A stretch of DNA of 64,000 nucleotides, from assembly GCA_012295225.1 (NCBI GenBank), contig WMKK01000003.1, positions 677,788-741,787 of the forward strand. Reading direction: 5' to 3'. Both the position numbers and the translations under genes were made by a program. This document shows positions 1-9,824 of this stretch, piece by piece. This DNA is from Ostreococcus mediterraneus. Lineage: Eukaryota; Chlorophyta; Mamiellophyceae; Mamiellales; Bathycoccaceae. Below the pieces are notes generated by a model. It saw only the letters and a program-made list of their open reading frames with translations. It did no database searches and was not told where the DNA came from. Position 1 is the first letter of the stretch. Every line of letters begins with the position of its first letter.

Positions 1-1
1 C

Positions 2-328
2 TCGTTTGACGCCGCCTTTGCCCGCGAGCTCCATCGATGTCCCCGCGCGCGGTGCGCGTCCCGCGCCCCCGTCGCCATCCCATTACCATTCCCAAAACTT
101 TTCGGCCATCGAGATGTGACACACATTCCAATCTCTACGCGTTTGACATCCGGCGAATCATCCGCTCGGGTGTTATTCGCTATAGAATCCAACGCGAGAC
201 GCGCCTCGCGCTCCGCCGCGGGCAAAGCCGCGTTGCGCGCGTGGTCCGCCGACGCCGTCGAATTTGAAGAAATGTGCGAGAATCTCCTCACCCAAGCCCG
301 CGCGTTCGCCGGCGAGGACGACGAATAA
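2..328 (+). CDS. 3' end of an unidentified protein gene (5' partial)
   Basis: A reading frame open from the window edge ends at a TAA at 326-328. It gives about 108 residues and finishes in an acidic tail. The last third (serine/alanine-rich, then a run with many Glu and Ala) looks like real coding sequence, but I recognise no domain. The gene starts upstream of the window, so the only Met codons seen here are internal. It converges with the L34 gene on the other strand. The upstream half, with many Arg and Pro, could instead be intron read-through, so the exon limits are not certain. Confidence 0.45.
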   Translation, partial: SFDAAFARELHRCPRARCASRAPVAIPLPFPKLFGHRDVTHIPISTRLTSGESSARVLFAIESNARRASRSAAGKAALRAWSADAVEFEEMCENLLTQARAFAGEDDE

Positions 329-461
329 TTACGCGTGTGTGCGTGTACGACTATAGAGCTGTGTTGTAAAATCGCTATGGTATAGAATTAAAAAGTCTCT
401 CTCTCGCTCGCGCTCGCGCCCCCCCTCGGTGCCCTAGGTCTTTTGGGGTTTCATCTATGAA

Positions 462-487
462 TGTGTGTGTGTGTGTGTGTGTGTGTG
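462..487. repeat. (TG)13 dinucleotide microsatellite
   Basis: An uninterrupted TG run lies in the 219-base spacer between the 3' ends of the first two genes. Reading frames that start in it are artefacts. The rest of the spacer (329-547) holds a CT/CG-rich run and nothing else I can identify. Confidence 0.9.
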
Positions 488-547
488 CGACGTATATCGT
501 TCGACATCGCCGCCGCTAAGGAAAGAATAGGATGCCTAAAATACTCC

Positions 548-913
548 TTACTTCTTCTCCTTATTCCACCCGCGCACGGCACCAGCCGGGGCCAACACCT
601 TGCGCCCCTTGGCGCGTCGCAACTTGAGCACCTTGCGCCCCGATGCGGTGGCTTTGCGCGCCCGAAACCCGCTCGTGCGCGCGCGTTTACGACGCGTACC
701 GCTCAACGTGCACCCGAGCGATTTACCACCAGCCACGATCACGAGCGCCCCGCGCCCTGGCGTTTGGCGCGGCGCGAACGCGCGCGCGGACAACCCCCCC
801 GGCGTCGCCGCCACGGATGCGCGGAACGCCAGCGTCGGCGCGCGCGCGCGCGTCATACGCGCGGACGGCGACGGCAGCGCCGACGCCATGGCGGACATGG
901 TGAACGCAGACAT
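548..913 (-). CDS. rpl34: plastid ribosomal protein bL34
   Basis: The last 45 residues carry the bL34 signature: a basic stretch with the GFRARKATASGRKVLKLRR core and then AKGRKVL, which matches the bacterial L34 order. bL34 is a tiny protein of the large ribosomal subunit near the exit tunnel. The preceding 75 residues are rich in Ser, Ala, Arg and Thr and look like a plastid transit peptide, so the protein is probably nuclear-encoded and imported by the chloroplast (a mitochondrial form is the alternative). I chose the Met at 913 (121 residues). The frame stays open upstream to 1096, but that part is low-complexity. The gene is head to head with the light-harvesting gene. Confidence 0.85.
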   Translation of the reverse strand: MSAFTMSAMASALPSPSARMTRARAPTLAFRASVAATPGGLSARAFAPRQTPGRGALVIVAGGKSLGCTLSGTRRKRARTSGFRARKATASGRKVLKLRRAKGRKVLAPAGAVRGWNKEKK

Positions 914-1526
914 GATGATGCGTGTGATGTTTCTACCCTCGCACGCGCGTCGATCAATGTCGCGCGCACCGGCGTCGTCCCCATCGTCGGTCGTCGCCCA
1001 TCGTCCTCGTCGGTCGAAACCCCGTCGTCGATGGCGATCGGATCGCGTCGTCGTCCATGGGTGGGGTGTGCGTGCGTGCGTATTCCAGGTCCTCATCGGT
1101 CGATGTGCGTCGTCGTCGCGTGGACCATCCCACCACGTCGGTACCGAGTATTATGGGCGTATATGACGACACGATACGAGGGTGCCATGCACGTAAAGGG
1201 TATGTACTGATGATATAGGATTTTACTACTCACATCTCACGCAGACGCGGACTCTTTGCCATATAATACGTATATCCGTGCCCGTGTCGCGCACACGTCG
1301 CGGCGATGATCGATGTGCCGCGCGTCCGATGTCCAACCGACGACGACGGACGACGGACGACGACGGACGACGGACGACGACGGACGACGCGCGCGTCGCC
1401 ATTCGCGCACACCCCTCGCGTCGCAGTCGCAGTCGCAGTCGTCGCGGTCGTCGTAAAAACACACGCACGTTTTTACTTCTCATCACCACCGTATCGCACA
1501 CGCCGATACACGCACACGAAGCCACG
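914..1526. promoter_or_regulatory. 613-base divergent spacer between L34 and the antenna gene
   Basis: This is the longest divergent spacer in the window. It must hold the promoters of the L34 gene (leftward) and the light-harvesting gene (rightward). It is rich in CG-containing trinucleotides. I see a GAC/CGG short tandem run near 1338-1390 and a CAGTCG repeat near 1424-1445. Open frames here (for example the minus-strand one from 1226) have a composition typical of non-coding GC-rich DNA and match nothing. No specific factor site could be supported. Confidence 0.5.
1338..1390. repeat. GACGACGGAC short tandem repeat
   Basis: The stretch is built from repeated ACGGACGACG-type units with slightly varying spacing, upstream of the antenna gene. 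It is a simple-sequence array with no coding sense I can support. Confidence 0.7.
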
Positions 1527-2519
1527 ATGAGCGCGTCGATGACGACGACGCGCGCGTCCTCCTCGGTCGCGGCGCGATCGGCGTCGGTCGCGACCAAGGC
1601 GAGCAAGCGCTCGAGCGTCGTCGCCGCCGCCGCGGATCGTAAGATGTGGTGCGTATATATATTAAGAGAGAGGCGATAGATTCGCGCGCGCGCGTTCGAC
1701 GACGCGTGGTGGACGGCGTCGCGCATCACGCGCGCGGCATCGCGCGAATGCGCGATATCCATCGTATCTCGCGGCGATACGATGGATCGGTCGCGTTTGG
1801 GACGCGGTCGGCGGAGGACGCGCGTCGATCGATGTCGTCGCGGTGTGTAGACGGATGGGTCGTGATACATCTGGTGTGTGCGTCGCGTGCGGGCGTAGAG
1901 CGTTCGTCGTCGTCGTCGTTCGATGTACTGACTGATGCGTGGTTGTATTCGCATTCGCGCGCGCAGGCTTCCGCAACCGTACGACGCTCCGGCGCACCTC
2001 GACGGGACGATCGCGGGTGATTACGGGTTTGACCCGCTCGGCCTCGGGTCTGATCCGGAGCGATTGAAGTATTTCCAAGAGGCGGAATTGATGAACTCTC
2101 GCTGGGCTATGATGGCTGTGGCTGGGATTGTCGGTACCGAGGTGATGGGCGTCGAACCGCGCTGGTGGGAAGCCGGGACGGAGGATTACGGCTTTCCCCC
2201 GCTCGCGCTCCTCGCGGTGCAACTCCCAGTCATGGGGTTCTTGGAGAACAAGCGCATCCAAGGTTGGTTGGCCACCGGGTCTTCTGGGGTGAACGAAACG
2301 TTCCCGTTCGACCCGATGGGTATGGGTGCCAAGGATGCCAACATGAAGCTCAAGGAGATCAAGAATGGCCGCGCGGCGATGATCGCGTTTGTCGGGATCG
2401 TCGTGCAAGCGATTTGCTACCGCGAAGGCCCGGTGGCGGCGCTCAAGGATCACATTGCTGATCCCTTCGGATGCAACATGGCGACGAACATCATGAACAT
2501 CCCGGTCAACTTGGCGTAA
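1527..2519 (+). CDS. light-harvesting chlorophyll a/b-binding protein, photosystem I type
   Basis: Two exons, 1527-1648 and 1967-2519, give 224 residues. The intron (1649-1966) has donor GTGCGT, a CTGAC branch-like site at 1928-1932 and acceptor GCAG; splicing completes a Trp codon. Exon 1 is a Ser/Ala/Thr-rich plastid transit peptide. Exon 2 has the antenna fold: GDYGFDPLGLG before helix 1, helix 1 with EAELMNSRWAMMA (chlorophyll-ligand Glu and the partner Arg), helix 2 near GFLENKR, and helix 3 with LKEIKNGRAAMIA. The loop between helices 2 and 3 is short, and the sequence looks more like Lhca than Lhcb proteins, but I cannot name the subtype. The protein would sit in the thylakoid membrane and pass excitation to a photosystem. 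Confidence 0.9.
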
Positions 2520-2814
2520 ACATGTAAAAGTTCAATATGTTTGCGTCTCAAAGCGCCCGTCTCGTCTCTCGAAACCGTTTCGGCGGCGTCGTTCGTCGTC
2601 GGCGGTGATTTTGGATGCGCACTTACTTTTAGCGGTTTACTTGTAAAACTCAACACACAGAAGACTCGTCGTTTGGAGTTATTTCTATATCATTTGTGTG
2701 TCATTCACGTGCACGTTTCGCGTTTCAATAATTGTCCGAAGGCGCTCGGCGCGCCCGCGCCTCGCCCTACGCCTCCCTCGTCTCGACATCACGTGCCCCA
2801 ATACGCGTCGCGCG

Positions 2815-4338
2815 ATGACGAAATCACCCACGATACACGTGCGGTTCCCGAGTGAACCCGCACCTGGGACGAAAATCACCGCCTCCACCGCGCGCGATGC
2901 CATCGAAAAGCTCAAATCCGCGCGCAAAGACGTCGCGGCGCTCGGCGCGAGCTCGAGTGCGTACCACGATTACGCGTTAAAGCTGTCGGAATCATCGGCG
3001 TCCGGCGCTGGGAGCGCGCGCGATGCGATCGAGACGCTCGCAGACGATGCGGTTTTGGTGGATGGCTCGACGTACGTGGCGCATTTGGTGAAGGAATACG
3101 CGTTGCGGGCGTTGACGCCGGCGCGCAAGTACGTCGTCGGGCGGTTTAAAGGCCAACGCGCGCCGACGTTTACGTCGGGGGAGAACGCGCCGGTGGAGTG
3201 GCAGATGCGTCACAGCAAGAGTGATGTGCATGGGTCGATGATGACGCTTTCTGGGGGGAAGAAGCCGCGAGCGACGTACACGGGGACGCGTGATGGGCAA
3301 AGCGCGCAGTATTACGTTTTGCTGCAGCAGGGCGACGCGAGCGTCGTAGCTCTGCCGTGCGAAGAGTGGTATACGTTTTCTCAGAACGTACAGCGGCGGG
3401 TGTTTACGCTTGAAGAAGCTGAGGCACGCATGGAGGCTGGGAAGAAGGCGGTTGGCGATACTTGGGGCCGCATGGATCGAAGCGCGGAAGCCGCTGGGTA
3501 TTCAGACGACGAGAGCGACGGCGACCGCGGTGGACAAAAAGATGAATCTTCCGACGATGAGGACGATACATTCAAGAAGAAAAAGACGACTAAGAAGAGT
3601 GCAATTCCAGGGGCAGTCGACAGCGACGATGAGGAAGATAAGAGAAAGTCCAAGGCGAACAAGGATGAAGAGGGCGGCGAGGATTGGGAGCACGACGCCG
3701 AGTGGGACGACGACGAAGATGAAGTCGCCATCCCCGAAGGTGAAGACGCCCCGAAAGAACCGGGGAAAATAGCGGGTGATAGCGATAACGAAGAAGAACT
3801 CGGCAAGGAAGGGTTGGCGGTGAAGAAATTATTAGGCAAGCAAGAAAAGTTGGAGAATGGAGAGTTTAGCGACGACGATTCGGATTCGGACCTCGAAGAA
3901 GATTTTGATCCCGACAAGGAAGACATCGCCGTCAACGTTGTGGGAACGTTAATCGAACAAAGCAAAAAATTAGAGGCGGAAGAAAAGGCGGAACCATCGT
4001 CCATGGCGGCGACGCCGTCACCAATGGTGAAATCGGCTTCCGCCGCGTCGGTTGGCGTCAAGCGCAGCGCGAGCGCCGCGGACATCGATACTCCCGCCGC
4101 CAAGGTTGCGCGTAAAGCCGAGCCCGTGGTGGCGAAACAAACTCCAATCGAGGCGACGATCGTGGAAGTTGTGCGCAAAAATCCCGACAGCACCACGGTC
4201 AAAGTTATCACCAAGGCGTGCCGCAAAAAAGGTTTGTTAAACAGCACCGCCGGCGTCGAAGAGCTCAAAGCCGCCATCAACACCTTGTTAAAAGTGAAGA
4301 AATTGCGTGATGGCACGCAAGTACTCGTTTTGAAATAA
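2815..4338 (+). CDS. transcription initiation factor TFIIF, alpha subunit (RAP74)
   Basis: 507 residues from the Met at 2815. The N-terminal part ends in a WYTF...FTLEEAEARM segment (about residue 184), which resembles the TFIIF alpha dimerisation domain (WYNF...LTLEEAEEKM in plants). A long acidic and lysine-rich linker follows (about residues 210-380, many Asp/Glu/Ser runs). A C-terminal domain of about 65 residues (IEATIVEVVRKNPDSTTVKV onward) has the size and position of the RAP74 winged helix that binds FCP1 and TFIIB. In the family this protein joins RNA polymerase II with TFIIF beta in the pre-initiation complex. The frame is open to an upstream Met at 2698, but the added residues are Arg-rich and would be odd for a nuclear factor. 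Confidence 0.8.
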   Translation: MTKSPTIHVRFPSEPAPGTKITASTARDAIEKLKSARKDVAALGASSSAYHDYALKLSESSASGAGSARDAIETLADDAVLVDGSTYVAHLVKEYALRALTPARKYVVGRFKGQRAPTFTSGENAPVEWQMRHSKSDVHGSMMTLSGGKKPRATYTGTRDGQSAQYYVLLQQGDASVVALPCEEWYTFSQNVQRRVFTLEEAEARMEAGKKAVGDTWGRMDRSAEAAGYSDDESDGDRGGQKDESSDDEDDTFKKKKTTKKSAIPGAVDSDDEEDKRKSKANKDEEGGEDWEHDAEWDDDEDEVAIPEGEDAPKEPGKIAGDSDNEEELGKEGLAVKKLLGKQEKLENGEFSDDDSDSDLEEDFDPDKEDIAVNVVGTLIEQSKKLEAEEKAEPSSMAATPSPMVKSASAASVGVKRSASAADIDTPAAKVARKAEPVVAKQTPIEATIVEVVRKNPDSTTVKVITKACRKKGLLNSTAGVEELKAAINTLLKVKKLRDGTQVLVLK

Positions 4339-4416
4339 GAATCTTTCGTGCACGCACCTATTTGCCATGTTGCCGCGCACAAATCGCCAGCCTTGCGCGC
4401 GCGCCGCGCGCCGCGC

Positions 4417-4426
4417 TAGGGTTTAG
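4417..4426 (+). promoter_or_regulatory. telo-box-like motif upstream of the PGRMC-like gene
   Basis: TAGGGTTTAG lies 68 bases before the chosen start codon. It equals the plant telo-box (AAACCCTA, reverse). Position and sequence are seen; a regulatory role is inference. Confidence 0.35.
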
Positions 4427-4493
4427 CCTCGTTCGGAAACTTCCGGGCGCCTGGTTCCGTGCGGCACTTTGCGTCGCCCTCGTCGTCGACGCG

Positions 4494-4985
4494 ATGTCAT
4501 CCATCACCATTGGGGCTTTAGAATCCCCATGGCTCACGTTCCTCTGTACTTTAGTCTTCATCATCATCGCCCGTCGCGTGTTTGCCGTCGACAATCGTTC
4601 GCACAAGGCGACACCGTCGGAAGACGAGGAAGAGGAGGTGTTCCCAGACCCCATGCCCGCCGGGGACATGACTCGACGCGAGCTCGCCAAGTACGACGGC
4701 TCGGACGAAACTAAGCCGATATTAATCGCCGCCAAGGGCGTGGTGTACGACGTGACGCGAGGGCGGGATTTTTATGGGAAAGGAGGGCCGTATAACTGCT
4801 TTACGGGAATCGATTGCTCGCGCGCGCTCGGCAAGGTGAGCCTCGATAAGGAGAATTTGTGCGCAGATGTGAAAGATTTTGCGGCGAGTGAGCGGGATGT
4901 TCTGAATGATTGGGTGGCGAAGTTTAATACCAAGTATCCAGTGGTGGGAAAACTAACAGATGGCAAATACAATGGGAAGTTTTGA
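4494..4985 (+). CDS. membrane-associated progesterone receptor (MAPR/PGRMC)-like cytochrome b5 protein
   Basis: 163 residues. An N-terminal hydrophobic segment (SPWLTFLCTLVFIIIARRVF, about residues 11-30) is followed by an acidic spacer and a cytochrome b5-like domain. The domain has MTRRELAKYDGSDETKPI, then VYDVTRGRDFYGKGGPY, then a C-terminal LNDWVAKFNTKYPVVGKL. This order is that of PGRMC1/2 and plant MSBP proteins: a b5 fold in which Tyr residues rather than the His pair hold haem. The protein is probably anchored in the ER with the domain in the cytosol. Family roles include P450 support and sterol binding; which applies here cannot be read. The frame is open to a Met at 4362, which would add a second hydrophobic stretch; I prefer 4494 because family members start just before the single anchor. 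Confidence 0.82.
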   Translation: MSSITIGALESPWLTFLCTLVFIIIARRVFAVDNRSHKATPSEDEEEEVFPDPMPAGDMTRRELAKYDGSDETKPILIAAKGVVYDVTRGRDFYGKGGPYNCFTGIDCSRALGKVSLDKENLCADVKDFAASERDVLNDWVAKFNTKYPVVGKLTDGKYNGKF

Positions 4986-5078
4986 AGCGAACCGGGCAAA
5001 ATCGAGAGCGGTAGAGGTAGTTTTTATTTTTAATACAGTAGAAGAAGCGCTCTTTAATTTTATACAACACGCAACAAA

Positions 5079-6702
5079 CTAAAATCTACGCACGCGACCA
5101 CCTCGATAACCTTTGCCATCGCCCGCTCGCATTCCCGGTGGTGGACCGGAACGGTCGGGGGACGCCCGAAACCAGTCTGGAAGGGGCTGATTGGTTTCTT
5201 CAAATACTTGCTTCAGCGCTCTATGAATAGGGCCGTTGCCAATATCCTTCTGGAATCCAGGCGTGTACAGACTTGATGCAATGCCACTGCGACCTGCTCG
5301 TCCAGTGCGACCGATGCGATGGATGTAATCGTCAAAATCACGGATTTCTGTGGGCAAATCGAAATTCACCACGTGATTTACGGCGGGTAAATCGAGCCCA
5401 CGCGCCGCGACGTCAGTGGCCACTAGATACGTCGCCCTTGCCGTCGCAAATGCATCGAGCGCACGCAACCGTGCACCTTGTGTCAAACCACCGTGTAGCT
5501 CTTCAATTCCAATTGACGGATTACTTTCGACGAGAGTTGCACGCAGCCAAGCGCACGTGCCTTTTTCCTTGACAAAAATCAACGTCAACCCGACATCCGT
5601 GCCTTCGTTTTCGCATTTCCGACGAACCGCTTCTAATACATTGAGTAAATATGGAAACTTTTGCTCCCTTAAGTGTGGAGTTTCGATGAGAATTTGTTGA
5701 ATACCCTTTACCGTGGCCCCGACGCGACCGACGATGACGCGCGCGGCGTCTGGTGGCGCGCGCAAGTAATACCCCGCCATTCTCAGCACCGACTGCGGGA
5801 ACGTAGCGCTAAACATCATCGTCTGTCGAGAATCACGATCGGGCATACCATGATCTTGGAGCAGCTCGCGTAATTGGGGCTCAAAACCCATATCTAGCAT
5901 TCGGTCCGCTTCGTCGAGAACGAGCGTCTGGACGCGCGACAAGTCTACATACTTTTCCCGTACCATGGTCAACAATCTCCCAGGTGTAGCCACTAAAATA
6001 TCCGGACCAAAACTCAACTCTTCAAGCTGGGGCTTAATCGAGCTCCCACCGTACGCGCACGCGGCCCATAAATCGGTGCCGTATATAAACCGACGCGTTT
6101 CGATGTGGATTTGCAGCGCGAGCTCGCGCGTCGGGGCCAATATCAACACCCTCGGCTTTGCTGGTGTGCCATCGTCGCTCGAAATAACCTCCACCATTGT
6201 GTCTGCGTCTTCGCGCACCATTCGCGCCACGAGAGGCAGAACGAACGCCGCCGTCTTCCCTGAACCAGTCGGCGCGTTGCACAACACGTCCACTCGAGCC
6301 GCGCCCAAAGGCATCGCCCTCCGTTGCACCGGCGTCAACTTTTCAATCCCACATCGCGCTAAATTTTCGCAAATAATCTTAGGAAACACCGCACTCAGCG
6401 ATGCAACGTCTGCATCGTACGCCGATGCGTTGTTCCCATCATAAATAACCTCGCACTCCGCGTCGTCGTACGCGTCGACGTCTCGCACTCTCGCCTCCTT
6501 CGTCATCGTCATCGCAAACAACCCTTCCTCGGTATCCGGAACGCACCGTCCGTGCGAACGCGCGCCACCGACGCCCGAACTCGCCGCCGCACACTCCTCG
6601 ACAAAGTGTCGGCGCTCGTCTGCAACGCGAGCTGCGTTTTTCGCCAGCTCAGCCTCGCTCGGTGGCGCCCGACGCCGCTCGGACGCGCTCGAGCCGTACG
6701 AC

Positions 6703-6749
<47 letters not shown>

Positions 6750-6824
6750 ACCGCCTCGCGCGCTGGACGACGCTCGGCCGCCGCCGCGTCCGGCGCTCCG
6801 CGCGGTGACCACGGTGAGCGCCAT
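5079..6824 (-). CDS. DEAD-box RNA helicase with Arg/Gly-rich N-terminus
   Basis: 581 residues. The helicase motifs are complete and in order: Q motif (GIEKLTPVQRRAMP), Walker A APTGSGKT (about residue 185), PTRELALQI, TPGRLL, DEAD, SATFP, the second RecA domain, ARGLDLP and HRIGRTGRAGR. The N-terminus has a glycine/arginine repeat (RGRGRGRG...), encoded by a CGCGTC-type hexamer array around 6712-6750, and the C-terminus ends with another RG-rich patch. This layout resembles the DDX3/DED1 and DDX43 groups, which remodel mRNPs; I do not assign an ortholog. The chosen Met (6824) gives a start 22 bases from that of the divergent methyltransferase gene. An upstream in-frame Met at 6890 would overlap that gene. 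Confidence 0.88.
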
Positions 6825-6846
6825 GCGCGCCGATGTGTGACGCACT

Positions 6847-7851
6847 GTGCGCCTCTCCGTGCTCGCCGTTGCCGTCGTCGTCACGCGCACGACGACGAAG
6901 ACGTCAATGATGATGATGTCGACGACGACGTGCGACGCGCGCGCGCGCGCGAGCGGCGGAACGGCGACTGTGGCGCGAAGTTGTCGTGGAGGTTGTTGGT
7001 GCGCAAAGTCTTTGTCGTCGTCTTTGTCGTCGTCGCTCTGGCGATTGCGTGCGTCGACGCGGTGTCAGCGGGCGGTTCGAACACGGCATGGGACGATGGC
7101 GTCGAGTCGTGGAGATGGGGCGTCGGTGGTGTTGATTGGCGCCGGTCCGGGGGGAGCGGACGCGTTGACGCTCGCGGCGGCTCGAGCGCTCGAGGCGTGC
7201 GACGTCGTCATGTACGACGACTTGGGTGGATCGGCAGAGGATGTTCTGTCTCTCTCGAAACCTGGAACGATACGAATTGCGGTTGGTAAGCGCGGTGGGG
7301 ACTCGAAGTCGTGGACGCAGAAGGAAATATCGGAAACGTTGGTGCGAGAGGCGACGGCGTCGCCCGGGCGCGTCGTGGCGCGGCTCAAGGGTGGATGTCC
7401 ATCGGTTTTCGCGCGCGTGAGCGATGAAATAGCAGCTCTTCGAGCGGCAAATGTCAAGTATAAGATTATTCCTGGCATTAGCTCGGCGTTGGCGGCGCCT
7501 TTGAGCGTAGGGATACCACTCACGGATCGCGAGCTCGGAAGGCACTTCTCAGTGACGAGCGCGCACGACCCAGATGCGATCGATTTTGCGGCGTTTGCGG
7601 GAATCGATACGTGCGTGTATCTTATGGTTGGTAAGTCGCTTCCGCGTGTAGTCGATGCGCTCGTGCGCGAGGGGGGTAAAGACACTGAGACGCCGTGTGC
7701 GATTATTAGAAATGGCATGCAGCCGGATGAACGCGCGTGGTTTGGTTCTTTAGGTGATATCGTGCATAAGACATCCGGTGAGTCGCTATCACCATGTATA
7801 TTGGTCGTTGGGAATGTCGTAACGCTCGCACCACAGTACGATAGCCATTGA
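6847..7851 (+). CDS. uroporphyrinogen-III C-methyltransferase (SUMT), plastid
   Basis: 334 residues from 6847. The enzyme core starts near residue 90 with VVLIGAGPGGADALTL (the SAM-binding P-loop-like turn), then VVARLKGGCPSVFAR, IIPGISSALAAPLSVGIPLT, and a C-terminal TPCAIIRNGMQPDERAWFGS plus the ILVVGNVV strand. These are the ordered motifs of the SUMT/CobA branch of tetrapyrrole methylases, which turn uroporphyrinogen III into precorrin-2 on the way to sirohaem, the cofactor of nitrite and sulfite reductases. No CysG oxidase/chelatase part is fused. The Ser/Arg/Ala-rich leader fits a plastid transit peptide. An internal Met at 7096 just before the core is the alternative start and would leave more room for a promoter. 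Confidence 0.87.
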   Translation: MRLSVLAVAVVVTRTTTKTSMMMMSTTTCDARARASGGTATVARSCRGGCWCAKSLSSSLSSSLWRLRASTRCQRAVRTRHGTMASSRGDGASVVLIGAGPGGADALTLAAARALEACDVVMYDDLGGSAEDVLSLSKPGTIRIAVGKRGGDSKSWTQKEISETLVREATASPGRVVARLKGGCPSVFARVSDEIAALRAANVKYKIIPGISSALAAPLSVGIPLTDRELGRHFSVTSAHDPDAIDFAAFAGIDTCVYLMVGKSLPRVVDALVREGGKDTETPCAIIRNGMQPDERAWFGSLGDIVHKTSGESLSPCILVVGNVVTLAPQYDSH

Positions 7852-7945
7852 TGTAGTGACCAGTAGCGACGAATTGAATTGGTCAACTGTGTTTTTGATA
7901 AATATAAATATACCGTAGTTAGCGTCGTCCAAACGTCACACTTCG

Positions 7946-9667
7946 ATGCGAAGCGCGAGGACGAAGCAGCTGCTGATTCTAGGAAATAGAAGAAATCGCA
8001 CGAATGATTTGCTGCGGGCACTCAGCGCTCGATGCGCGGTTGATCCAGAGATTTCAACATCCAGCGCACAGAGTACTCGCGTAATGGACACTCGTGCGAC
8101 TCTGTCAGATTCCACGGCGAGACGCACTCGAATGTACAAACGCTTAAATTTCGTCGAACCTAAAGTTGATACAGGTCTGCGACGCCGGCGTAGAAACACT
8201 CGCGAGTCACCTCCTCCGGTCGTCGTACACATTGAAAGTAAACCAGAAGTCTCAGAGGCATCATCAAGCGACGAGTCGCGAGATGTCTCTCCTACCCATT
8301 CATGCGAAGATGAGAGTTTGGATGAGACGATGGATGCAAACAATAAAGATGAGGATGAAATTTTCGGCCCACCTCGAATTAGAATTCGTAAAAGAAGCGT
8401 CAGGGAGGCTCGTGAGGCGTTGATTATTTTGCGCGCGAGACCGCTCAGTCCAAAATCGGTGGAAAAGTTTCGCAAGGCTTTAGAGAGTATCCGAGCCCAA
8501 CGCACGTTAGTGGATCTCAGCTTACTTCGCGCGTACAATAATTCAAACTTGAATGAGTACGATCAACTCGACTCACTCGATGACGACGTCAAGTCAGATG
8601 CTGAGCCGGATCGCGTCGAGGACTATGATCCGAGCGAACAAGTCTGTGAAGAATTTGTCTCGGTGTGGGGCGCTGTAGCGCACGAGAGTCGAGATCTGTT
8701 AAGGGGAGAACCAATGGCAAGCATGAAAGAGGTCGAGCATCATTTATTAGAGAACTACCCGGCAATCCGGAACATATTCAAGTATTATTCGAGTTTGACA
8801 AAGCCATTCGATGAAAATATCACCGCGTCGGAGCTCGGTAGCATGACTTTAGCGGACTGGATGCAGTTCGTTAAAGATTGCAAACTCATTGGCCCTCACC
8901 CAAAACATCAGCTGGTTAAATCAAGTGCAGAGTTGCTATTCATTCGTCTCAATTGGGTCACTGATGAGGGCGGGCGCAAGGTGAAGAATCAAGATATGTC
9001 GAATAGCGACCGCACGCTCATCATGCCCGAGTTTATGTGCGGCATTCTACGACTAGCAAAGCAATGTGGCGTGCACATGGAGACTCTGGGCCTGACTGCA
9101 AGTAAATTCATCGAAGAAATCGTGTGCGCGCGCGCGCATTCTGTCGATGTTGAGGAATTCAGAACGCGCATGCGATTTCGCTCGGCGCGCGCCATGCTAC
9201 AAAAGTATGCCACCGAAATCTCCACCGTCTTTGCCAGATATGCCGCTAGCGAAGCAAGCGACCGCGTAGGCGCAGGCTTAGAAACTCTCGACTTCAAAGA
9301 GTTCATGAATCTATGTCGAGCGCTAGAAATTGTTAGCGCGCACGACGACGGGCTTCTCGCGCCGCTCGCCGCTCAGCACGTTTTCGCCCTGAGCCAACTC
9401 CAAGTCGTCGGCGACGACGCCGGTGAAATCGACGCCGATGAATTCTTCGAACTCATCTCTCGCACCGCCGAGAGTTTTTTCGATACCTTCTTCACCGCCA
9501 TTTACAACGCCGCCGCTCCGTCCGCCCCGCCGACGTCCTCCCCATCCTCCACCGCGTCCACCCCATCCGTGCTCTCCCACGCACTCGCACTCGTGCACCC
9601 ACGAGAGATCATCTTGGCGCATAAACTCGCGTGGTTCCTCCCTAGACTCGATCGCGCGTTGGCGTGA
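7946..9667 (+). CDS. conserved-looking protein with EF-hand-like helical C-terminal half, function unknown
   Basis: 573 residues. Residues 1-200 are charged, with many Arg, Ser and Asp (low-complexity, probably disordered). The rest is a helical region: EVEHHLLENYPAIRNIFKYY, TLADWMQFVKDCKLIG, TLIMPEFMCGILRLAKQCG, TLDFKEFMNLCRAL and GEIDADEFFELISRT. The last two look like the loop and following helix of EF-hands, but the calcium loops are not canonical. I do not recognise a named family. A second Met at 8083 is an alternative start. The gene follows the SUMT gene in tandem and precedes ribosomal protein S16. Confidence 0.6.
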   Translation: MRSARTKQLLILGNRRNRTNDLLRALSARCAVDPEISTSSAQSTRVMDTRATLSDSTARRTRMYKRLNFVEPKVDTGLRRRRRNTRESPPPVVVHIESKPEVSEASSSDESRDVSPTHSCEDESLDETMDANNKDEDEIFGPPRIRIRKRSVREAREALIILRARPLSPKSVEKFRKALESIRAQRTLVDLSLLRAYNNSNLNEYDQLDSLDDDVKSDAEPDRVEDYDPSEQVCEEFVSVWGAVAHESRDLLRGEPMASMKEVEHHLLENYPAIRNIFKYYSSLTKPFDENITASELGSMTLADWMQFVKDCKLIGPHPKHQLVKSSAELLFIRLNWVTDEGGRKVKNQDMSNSDRTLIMPEFMCGILRLAKQCGVHMETLGLTASKFIEEIVCARAHSVDVEEFRTRMRFRSARAMLQKYATEISTVFARYAASEASDRVGAGLETLDFKEFMNLCRALEIVSAHDDGLLAPLAAQHVFALSQLQVVGDDAGEIDADEFFELISRTAESFFDTFFTAIYNAAAPSAPPTSSPSSTASTPSVLSHALALVHPREIILAHKLAWFLPRLDRALA

Positions 9668-9824
9668 CTATCACGCCCGCGTCGCGTCGCGCGCGCGATA
9701 GTCACAGAGATATGAAACGCCAGGGGCGCGGGGCGACCCATTTGACGCCACTAATGTATCACTCTTCGACCATCTCGCGCGATGCGCGCGCGCCATCCGC
9801 CTTTTACGAACACGTCAACGCACG

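Noticed and set aside
461-1210. 249-codon plus-strand frame starting in the TG repeat
   Set aside because: It begins in a microsatellite and runs antisense to the L34 gene.
1226-1954. 242-codon minus-strand frame over the antenna gene promoter and intron
   Set aside because: Arg/Thr-rich low-complexity product covering the antenna gene's exon 1 and intron; no family match.
3381-4382. 333-codon minus-strand frame opposite TFIIF alpha
   Set aside because: Its Ser-rich runs are the complement of the Asp/Glu-rich linker codons of TFIIF alpha.
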